Shown here: positions 55,470 through 64,000 of the stretch, piece by piece
Numbering within the stretch: the first letter of the stretch is position 1
How the letters are laid out: the number at the start of each line of letters is the position of its first letter
Source: Heterobilharzia americana
Lineage: Eukaryota; Platyhelminthes; Trematoda; Strigeidida; Schistosomatidae
Assembly (NCBI GenBank): GCA_944470555.2
Contig: OX104132.1
Span: 6,209,755-6,273,754, forward strand
Length of the DNA: 64,000 nt
Reading direction: 5' to 3'
Notes under the pieces: generated by a model
Told to the model about the DNA's origin: nothing
The model's input: the letters and a program-made list of their open reading frames with translations, nothing else
The model's database searches: none
Made by a program: the position numbers and the translations under genes

Positions 55470-58400
55470 CAATATTGATAGTGCGAGCGTGGGAAACTGG
55501 TAGTTTTTGATCTCTCGAGTCTAGTTCTTAGGGCTTGGTTCGAGTTTTTCGGTTCACCCCTGCAGTGGACGAGGAAATCCCCTCTGCTTTCTTGCCTTTA
55601 GCTTCGGTGAGGTGGATGTTTTGTGGGTTAGTAAGTTGTAATTTGTAGAGTGATTAGGGAGCTACGGGTTGCTGGGAAGTTTAGAGAACTGCCGTGACTC
55701 CTGTCTGTGTAGGCACCTGAAAGAGAATAGTAAGGTAGTGGTAAAGGAATGAAGAGAGAATAAAGAAAAAAAGAGGAAAGAAAATAATGATATGGGGAAG
55801 AGAAAAGGGAAGGAGAAGAAAAGGAGGGGTGAAAAGAGAAATGAGAACGAGAGAAAAGTATTTGGGAATTGCCCGAATGGTCGCGTGGGTTTGGTTCCTA
55901 CAGAAGAATTAGTAGGTAATGTGGGTGTATTAAGGAGGGAGATAGTGAGTGGTAGTTAGGAGGGAGTTGGGGGCAGTGAGGTTGGTGACTACCTGAGTAC
56001 GTCCGTGGTAGTCCATGCGAGGTGACATAACTGTCTAATCGCCTCTTGAAAGAGTCGACTGAAGGAGCTATAACGATGTGTCGCGGTAAGGCATTCCATA
56101 AAGCACATACTCTCAGGGAGAAAAATTTGGACCTGAGTATGGTGTTGGCTCTCTGGTGTGCTATCTTAATGGGGTTTCCTCGTGAAGATCGTTGAGTTGC
56201 AGGCAAAATTGATTTGTTTGCATGGTCTGCCTGATGGGCGATCTTGTATGCCATAATGAGGTCACCCCTTTTCCTGCGATAACCCAAGGTAAATAGGTTT
56301 AGGTGTTTAAGTCTTTCAGGATACGTCTTTCCCCTTAGCCCCACAACACATTTTGTTGCAGTTCTTTGTATTCTTTCAAGGAGATTAGAGTCTCTCTTGA
56401 GTGTTGGAGGAGCCACCGTATTGAAGACCTCTAGGTGCGGCCGCACGTAGGATTTGAAAATGGTGAGGAAGAGTTCGGGAGTGAGGGCGCCAAGCTGTCT
56501 ACGCAGAAAGTGTAGAATGGCGTTCGCTCTGGTTGTCATACCTTTGTAGTTGGAGCTGGTGTCCAAGGTGTCGGAGAAGTTGAGCCCCAAATCTTTCTCC
56601 ATGGACACTCTGGTGATAGCACGGTTGCTCAACATGTACTGGAAGTCGGTCGTACTTGCTTCATTTTTACTGATGTGCATTACTTTGCACTTTTCCAGGT
56701 TGAAGCTCAGGCCATTTTCCGACGACCAGAGCTCGAGTTGCTGCAAGTCCTTTTGTAGTGCTGTACAATCAGCTTCTTCGTTTACCACCCTCCAAATTTT
56801 TATGTCGTCAGCGAAGAGGAGGATGGGTGAGGATATTTTGTCTGGCAGATCGTTGACAAACGGGAGGAACAGAAGCGGTCCTAGGATTGCTCCTTGGGAT
56901 ACTCCTGACGTCGAGGGTCTCCACTCCGACCTTATTCTGTTCACTTTAGTGCAGAACTGCCTCCCTTCCAGGTACTCCTTGAACCAAGAGAGTAGGGGTC
57001 CACTTATACCAGCTGACATGATCTTGTGAAGCAGTACTGTGGGTGGGACACTGTCAAATGCTTTGGCTAGGTCGAGAAATACAACATGTACAGGTTTTCT
57101 ATTATCCCAGCTTTGTGTCCAGTCGTCCCAGGCGGTTAGTAAGTTGGTGGCACATGAGCGACCACTCCGAAAGCCGTGCTGAGCAGTGTGGACAGTGTTT
57201 TCTCTATTGAGGAATTCCCAGATGGTGTCAGCTACCAGGCTTTCCAACACTTTCGACACAATAGGGAGTAGGGCAATTGGCCTGTAGCTGCCAGGGCTTT
57301 TTCTGTCTCCTCCCTTGAAGATGGGTGACAAGATGGCGCTCTTCCATTCTTTAGGGAGTTTGCACGAGTCTATTGAGTGCTCAAAGAGGTTGCGAAGTGG
57401 TTTAGTAAGCACCTCGGCGCAGTTTTTCAGAACCACTGGTTTCAGGTTATCGCAGCCAGGGGACTTGCCCGGACGTAGCCTAGATAGCTTCTCGAACACC
57501 TTTTTCTCTGTAATAGAGACGTGACAGAGGTATTCGTTATTTGCGACCTGGTCGGTGTCGTAGCGAGTCGGTGTGGATCTTGTGTCAGTGCTGAGTTGGG
57601 CTTGGAAGTGTGAGCTCAAAAGCTCGGCAATCTCTAGACTGCTTAGACACTCCCGTCATGGCCTGTGACAAGATTCACTCCCTTACTGGTCGACTTTCTT
57701 CTCGACATGAAGCGGTACAGTTTTTGGGGTTGCTTTGTAACCTCGCTGCCAAGTTTGTTTGGTAGGAAAATCTGTCGTTACGCACTCTAATGTTACAGAG
57801 ATTGCGAATCCTTTTGTAGTTCAAGAAGTCAGACTCCCTGCGTGATGTACGCCACTTGAACCAAGCCTGCTTCTTGCTCCGGATAAGCCTCTCTGTCCCA
57901 CGCTTTAACCATGAGGTTCTCACTGATTGTTTGTGTGTTACTTCTGGTACACTGTGACTGATGGCCCCAGTGATTATTTTCTTCACCTCCAACCAGTGTT
58001 CATCTATTGTGAGATGAGTCCAGTCCACCGGTCATGAGGTAGTCCCTCATGGTCTCATAGTTGGCCTTGCTGTAGCAAGGGAAGGTGTTGGGCGTCTCCA
58101 GTTGCAGAGCCTCCCTAGTTATCATGGAGAAGGTGATTACAGCGTGGTCACTGAGGCCAAGGGGAGGTTGGATGCAAACATCCTCAATGAGAAGTTCATC
58201 GTTCGTCAGAACGTAGTCAAGGCGCGATGCGTTTCCGTTAGGTCCCCAGCGTGTAGCATCACCCACTTTCTCTGAGAGGCCAGCAGTCTTAATTGCATCC
58301 TTCAGCTTCTGATTGAAGGATCTGATGCGTCTCCCTTCCGTCTCGAAGAGGATGGACGGGGTGTTGAAGTCGCCGGCAATGACTACGGAATCGTAATTTG

Positions 58401-60993
58401 CAGAGGAAGTCGTTAAGATCGCCTTGATGACCATTTCCTTATGTGTAGGGGAGCTGGTGGGGGACCGATATATGACTCCGAGCAGGTATTTGGTACAGTG
58501 GAGAGTGAAGTAGCACCATAGAGATTCTGGGAGCTGGGTTAAGGCCGTATCGCTAACCACCCTTGCCTTTAAACGGAGTTCACATAGAGAGCCACTCCCC
58601 CTCCTGCTCTGAGCTCTCTGTCCCTGCGGAAGAGTTCCATGCCAGTGATATGCATCTATTCGTCTGAGATGTCCGACGAGAGCCAGGATTCGGTGATGAA
58701 TATAATACATACCTTCCCTCTTAGCCCCCTAACGTTGCTGTACACACATATTAGAGTGTGCTTGGTGAGAGGGGAGAGCTGGTTGTGTATTTTCGCCGGA
58801 TGGGCGCTTACGTGGTTGGGTCTAGCCTCGCCAGTCCTCATAGGACTGGCATTGTTCCGTTTTTGTGTTTTGTTCTTAACTTGGGTGGGGACTGTGGCAG
58901 TGGGGCTTCTTTACTTGATGTATCTAACTCACTGGTCAGTGCCTGTGTGACGACCACTGACTCCAGAGGTCTTGGTGGATGCCATCTCTCTTCTTGCCTT
59001 GCGGGTCTAGGCTTACTTTCACACATACGTATTGAGCCACCCATGCGATCTTTCGCATTATACCATGCATGTAGAACGTCTGTGAGGGAGGCATATGAGT
59101 CGAACTGGACGGCGAGTAGTCTGGGACTGGGTATGGTCTTCAGATGCGCTGGCCTTGGCAGTCTACTGACGCTGTTGGCCGGTATACTGTGAAAATCAAC
59201 TTTGGTTGAGGGTCATTGCCATTGTTGGACGTCGTGGAAGTAGCGGTCTATAACCGAGTGGTCACTTGGCAATTCTGGAATCCCATGTACAACTATAGTG
59301 TTGTTTCTGTTGGGATTTCCAACCGCTGACTTTCTCTCCTCCTCTCTTATTGACCATGGCTTGTCAGACCTGGCCCGAATTTAGCAAGCATTAACAACGT
59401 CCGGTTGTCGCGAAAGAAGAGGGGTGTCTTTGACCTCTTTAGCAGCGTTCAAGGGCACGCGTAAACGAGTGGCTTATCTCGGGGTGCACGGCTTCCATGA
59501 GAAAGGCGACAATGTTACAAGGAGATGAGGGAGTCCCAGCGTCGGACAGTAGTCGGTCCACATTCGGCTGTCAAACCGTTCCCTCTCGACCAACAATGAG
59601 TTTGTCGATACATCGACGTTGAACAAAATGATCGAGTTGGTCCTCTTGTGACCTGGGCTCGTTGTGAGTGGCATGCCCGACATCCCAATGGTTTTGATTA
59701 ATTCCACTGGTTGTTCCTCAGTCACGCTGTGTGGGATGTTTGGAGTGGGTTTCGTAGAGGGTTCAGCGGTCGATGTCTTTGGCCATGCGCTTGACGTCCC
59801 CTCGGGCTGGGTAGGAGGTATGGAGACTTGACCTAATATGGTCCGCACGCGAGGTGGCGTGCCCGCAGCTGGAGCCCTAGGTCTGTTTCCAGGTCTCTCT
59901 GTGTTATCCTTTGGTGTTAACCCTACTTTATCCGAGGATGCTGATAGCTTTTGCGTGGCGGAGAGCATCTCTTCCAGGCTTTCTGTGCGCAGTGCGGGCA
60001 TTTTCCTGCACTCTGGACAGATGTACCAGGACCACTTGCATGGTCGTCTCTTCATCAGCTTATAATATTGTCGGGGGACCTTGGTGTCGCAGTGGCAATG
60101 CACCCATCGGTGACATAGGTTGCATGCAAACGCCTCATCGGCTACCGAAACAACTTTAGTGCAAACACTGCAGTCATCGGGTGTCGTAATGCAGCCTTCT
60201 TTCCATGAATAAGGTGCTATGGATTGTGGCGAACCGCTTGTGGCTGCCTTGTTCTAAAGCCTTTTACGTCGTCTTCTATTTTCAGGCATGGTATGATCCT
60301 TGCTCAAGATAGGACTAGTTTGTGACGGGCTAGTGCTTCTCTGTGTCACCTGTCTGACGGCGACTGGAATTCTAGAAATATGGGTTGGCCACTTCTTTAG
60401 AAGTTCGGTGTTCTGCCCTGCCTCTGTTTGTCTACGAGTACAGACTAGTGTGTTGTTTCGGGTGTTATCGTCCCTTTTTGTGCACAACCACGTTATCCGT
60501 GTCAAAACTTCGGATCTAGCGTTTTGGGCAAACATGTCACTATGATTTAAACTTCTTGGGAAAACAAGTAGTTAACAACAATAAGAGGGTTGAAGACTAA
60601 ATGCAGCAAAAGGACAGAATAGATAAGGGAAGACAACTTGTGTTGGCTCACCTTCAGACACTTGTCACTTGATCCTCTGCTCTTGACCAACAAGTTTAAC
60701 CGTAAGCTCCAGATGTGCATGTATAACCAGGAAAGATATTTCCTGGGGAATGACCTCCGAGGAGAACCGAGAGCTAAGGCAGTTTGGCAGTTGAAACGCC
60801 CAAGAACCACTGACAGGAGGTAGACCGGTTGGTTCAAAGGAATAATAATGCCAATTTTCAACTTTTGAGAAGTGAGCTGACGAATACACAGGGGTGAGGT
60901 GCCTGCAGAAACAGAAGTGCTGCAAACGTTAAATCTTTTTAGATTGAGTATTGCAAGTGGGAGTTTTTCAATGTGGAAAAATCCAAAAGCTGA
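55470..60993 (-). mobile_element. CR1-like LINE, copy B, near full length (5.5 kb)
   Basis: It is co-terminal with copy A and nearly identical throughout. The RT frame 57619-55898 (573 codons) differs from copy A at one visible residue (Ile for Thr in ANTILRSK). The ORF1 finger frame 60103-59474 and the TAG at 60254-60256 are the same, as are the TAG before MHITG and the two linker frameshifts. Copy B has extra one-base losses (near 58577 and 58904) that shift frames further. It sits inside the protease region of gypsy 2 on the left, and against LINE fragment C on the right. Confidence 0.92.
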
Positions 60994-61863
60994 TCGACTT
61001 CCTTCTCGACATGAAGCGGTACACGTCTTTGGGATTGCTTTGTAACCTCGCCGCCAAGTTTGTTTGATAGGAAAATCTGTCGCTACACACTCTAATGTTA
61101 CAGTGGTTGCGAATCCTTCTGTAGTTCAAGAAGTCAGACTCCCTGCGTGATGTACGCCACTTGAACCAAGTCTGCTTCTTGCTCTGGATAAGCCCCTCTC
61201 TGTCCCACGCTTTAACGATGAGGTTCTCACTAATTGTTTGTGTGTTACTTCTGGTACACTGTGACTGATGGCCCCAGTGATTATTTTCTCCACCTTCAAC
61301 CAGTGTTCATCTATTATGAGATGAGCCCAGTCTACCGGTCATGAGATAGTCCCTCATGCTCTCATAGTTGGTCTTGCTGTAGCAACAGGAGGTGTTGGGC
61401 GTCTCCAGTTGCAGAGCCTCCCTAGTTATCATGGAGAAGGTGATTACAGCGTGGTCTCTGAGGCCAAGGGGAGGTTGGATGCAAACGTCCTCAATGAGAA
61501 GTTCATCGTTCGTCAGAACGTAGTCAAGGCGCGATGCGTTTCCGTTAGGTCCTCAGCATGTAGCATCACCCACTTTCTCTGAGAGGCCAGCAGTCTTAAT
61601 TGCATCCTTCAGCTTCTGATTGAAGGATCTGATGCGTCTCCCTTCCATCTCGAAGAGGGTGGACGGGGTGTTGAAGTCGCCGGCGATGACTACGGAATCG
61701 TAATTTGCAGAGGAAGTCGTTAAGATCGCTTTGATGACCATTTCCTTATATGTAGGGGAGCTGGTGGGGGACCAACATATGACTCCGAGCAGGTGTTTGG
61801 TACAGTGAAGAGTGAAGTAGCACCATAGAGATTCCTGGAGCTGGGTTAAGGCCGTATCTGCTA
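60994..61863 (-). repeat. Internal fragment C of the same LINE family
   Basis: It corresponds to 31660-32517 of copy A (linker and endonuclease: VIAGDFNTPSTLFE, IRSFNQKLKDAIKTAGL), with scattered substitutions, clearly more diverged than copies A and B are from each other. It has neither the 3' nor the 5' end of the element. On its right it is fused to gypsy 2 protease, so one open frame (61975-61553) reads protease AANKTQIPTFPQTA straight into the endonuclease. Confidence 0.88.
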
Positions 61864-62170
61864 TGATGGACACCCAAGGGAAGAGGCTTTTGGACCCAAG
61901 GTCTAGGGTGATGGCCGTTTGTGGAAACGTCGGTATTTGTGTTTTGTTGGCGGCCTGAAGGTTGACTGTGGACATTTGGCGCCTGAGCTCGACCTTGTTT
62001 CGAGGGAGAATACTAAGGGTGGCTCCCGTGTCTACCAGGAATTCTATGCCAAAATTTCTGTCAGTGACTTAGAACAGGCGACTTTTCGGGCACCCCTCCT
62101 CAGCAGTCGCTACCCGAGAACTGGACTTCAGTTTCCCTGTTTGCCAGGGGATTGCTTAAGCCGGCCGCAT
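61864..62170 (-). pseudogene. Gypsy 2 protease, N-terminal part
   Basis: The retropepsin motif EFLVDTGATLSILPRNKVEL is present, preceded by a stop inside LF*VTDRNFG and followed by LGSKSLFPWVSIIAD, where LINE fragment C begins. The active-site DTG is intact. The right end touches the N gap. Confidence 0.85.
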
Positions 62171-62313
62171 NNNNNNNNNNNNNNNNNNNNNNNNNNNNNN
62201 NNNNNNNNNNNNNNNNNNNNNNNNNNNNNNNNNNNNNNNNNNNNNNNNNNNNNNNNNNNNNNNNNNNNNNNNNNNNNNNNNNNNNNNNNNNNNNNNNNNN
62301 NNNNNNNNNNNNN
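62171..62313. other. Assembly gap (N run)
   Basis: 143 undetermined bases, probably hiding the gag side of gypsy element 2. Confidence 0.99.
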
Positions 62314-62370
62314 TGAGTGTTACATCCGACATTGAAAGGTTGGCACTGCTTTTACTCTAACGAAATTCAG

Positions 62371-62528
62371 AGAATCAGGTAGCTTGTGTGAGCTGTGGAA
62401 CTGTTCTGATGAAGACGTTAAGCTAGCTACTTTGAATCTCCTAAAGAATATACAGTCGGCTGGGAAACGATTAACAAAATTGCCACCAAAGCTGATGATA
62501 ACCATGAAACTAGAGTATTACAGCGAAG
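62371..62528 (+). CDS. Possible internal exon, function unknown
   Basis: The acceptor (CTCTAACGAAATTCAG ending at 62370, with a branch-like CTCTAAC) and donor (AAG/GTAGGT at 62529) bound an open frame: ESGSLCELWNCSDEDVKLAT, then LNLLKNIQSAGKRL and PKLMITMKLEYYSEG. The amphipathic helical pattern (ELW...DEDVKLATLNLLKNI) recalls one repeat of an ARM/HEAT-type protein, but this is only a resemblance. No neighbouring exon was found within the window. Confidence 0.35.
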
Positions 62529-64000
62529 GTAGGTGTTTAAGTGTGAAAAGTTTACCGTAGCATTATGGTTTATTCACCGCAGTTCTTCAGATGTACTGAA
62601 CACTGGTGATCTGTGTTTTACCGTCATTGTCTCATATCTTCCCAAAACAAAATAGTGTTCAATTATCCAGTGAACCGTTATCTTTTTAAAAGGCTGTCTA
62701 TGTTGAACAAATTCAAAAGTAACTGACTGCTCGTATTATGAAGCCTAAAGATATGTTTGGTAAAACCCTGCCCATAGTTAGTCTTAATAAGCCTTTATGT
62801 ACCGCCTTAAATATTACTAATAACTCCTAGTTGTATGAACGGATATTAACTAAAATTATTACTGGTGACATGTGCTTTCTGTATTAAGGTATCTTAACCA
62901 AAAGAAACCGATGACGCATATGATAATTACGAGCAAAGCAAAAAACAAAAGACATGAAGTTCGAAAGGTCGTATTTAGTTATAATCCCCAGAATCCAATA
63001 CATAAACAAAACTAGATTTCATTATTAGTGCGGTCTTGATGTAGAAGATAACTATGGGAAAGATTAAATCAAACTTCATGCTGTATACACTAAGTTTAAT
63101 TTCAGATACTCCCAGAACTAGTTCTGACACAAACACTTGGGAACTGCGAAAGTACAAGTAGAACAACGTGAAAGCTTTGGTGAAACTCTAGAACTAAAAA
63201 AGATGAACTAAGGTGAAAAAACAGCCAAAGAATAAAATTCATTCTCAAATATACTCAGACTGCATTACAGATATTTATAGCTTGGCTGCAGCCTGGCGCA
63301 GAAAACAGTCTTCTGTACAGTCTTCTGTACGAGACTGAAACAGTTTAGCCAGTTTCTGCAACACACATTATGCCAAATTTTTAATACTATGTTGTTGTGA
63401 AGTAAACTGGAGTTCTTTGTTTGCCTTAAAAGCAAATGAGTCAACTCTTCGTTTACCTCCCGATTGATAGCCTTTACCTTGACTTGGTAGTCGAGTATGT
63501 GTGTCAGAATGACTCAGCCAGCTACACTGGCAGCGATATTTGACATCTCGTGGTCCTTCCATGCGAAAAAGTTTAGTTAAAAACCGGTTACTCTTCTAGT
63601 GTTAATGGGTACACCATGATGGAGGTAGAAAGGTGACCTTGTACTGCTTAACTTCTGGAGTGTGTGAATTCAGTATTGTTTCCTGTGGCTTAACAGTAGT
63701 GCCATGCTGATGCTCCCTTCCCTGTGGGAAAGATGACGGGGGCTACAGAATGTTGGTCTCAACATTAACACACTCCCCTTCGCCTTACGATCTTTCGTGG
63801 CCATCGTTATTGGTGTTTTAGGCCCACCGCTAGAACACCCAAGTCATATACCAACAGCCAGCAAAAGGCCATGTGGGACAGGTCTCAAGCAGGGGTCTCA
63901 CAGGGTCTGCGGTCACACAAATCTTCTACTTTTTTGAATATCCTGCTGAAATAACTTCTACACTATGAACAGCCAGTATGCTTCAGCTGTCCACATGTAC
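62529..64000. other. No gene recognised
   Basis: No exon with splice support. A minus-strand open stretch at 63368-63562 is not recognised and may belong to an interspersed repeat. A short direct duplication (CAGTCTTCTGTA twice) lies at 63308-63330. Confidence 0.4.

Larger units (their letters stand above)
52662..62170 (-). mobile_element. Gypsy-type LTR retrotransposon 2, broken and split by LINE insertions
   Basis: Gypsy sequence lies at 52662-55469 (integrase, RNase H, RT, end of protease) and 61864-62170 (start of protease), separated by LINE copy B and fragment C. The right end (gag and 5' LTR) falls into or beyond the N gap. It is a different subfamily from gypsy 1: the domain order is the same but the proteins are clearly diverged. 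Confidence 0.88.

Noticed and set aside
63368..63562. Minus-strand 64-codon open frame as a gene
   Set aside because: No splice signals or recognised domain. It may be repeat-derived, but no second copy is present in the window to confirm.

Overview
The window looks like repeat-rich nuclear DNA from a schistosome-type blood fluke (Digenea, trematode). The reasons are a secreted venom-allergen-like (VAL, CAP/SCP-TAPS) gene with the flatworm-type compact exon layout, SR2-like and other RTE retrotransposons, CR1-like LINEs, gypsy elements, and many short tRNA-derived repeats carrying hammerhead-ribozyme sequence like the Schistosoma Sm-alpha family. The species cannot be fixed from this sequence. 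All family names come from motifs read by eye; no database search was run.

Bases 1-17500 are gene-bearing and low in large transposons. One partial exon on the minus strand (377-598) looks C2-domain-like. One possible exon (1693-1858) encodes a charged helix. The single complete gene is the five-exon VAL gene at 7650-12860 (plus strand, 186 residues). Around and inside it lie RTE fragments, a fold-back repeat at 6793-7027, and at least a dozen copies of two short hammerhead-bearing repeat families, called here SINE-1 (Sm-alpha-like) and SINE-2.

Bases 17500-47500 are a nested transposon block. A gypsy element (17508-22884, minus, with a 4-bp ACTT target duplication) sits in a decayed LINE (LINE-P), followed by a second LINE (LINE-Q). 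The right part of this assembly (22363-28045) reappears almost unchanged and inverted at 41587-47157, giving two about 5.6-kb arms around a 13.5-kb spacer. The spacer carries a 5.5-kb CR1-like LINE (copy A, 29437-34962, minus) and an SR2-like RTE element (35646-38949, minus) inserted with a 12-bp target duplication exactly into the reverse transcriptase of another LINE (LINE-S).

Bases 47500-62170 hold decayed LINE pieces and a second, broken gypsy element (52.65-62.17 kb, minus). Its protease region is split by copy B of the same 5.5-kb LINE (55470-60993) plus a diverged internal fragment of that family (61.0-61.86 kb). Bases 62314-64000 contain one possible exon (62371-62528) and otherwise nothing recognised. 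Two assembly gaps (runs of N) lie at 4658-4751 and 62171-62313.

Every transposon protein seen carries at least one lesion, so the VAL gene is the only clearly functional protein gene in view. The exon boundaries are predictions from splice signals and reading-frame continuity, not from transcripts.
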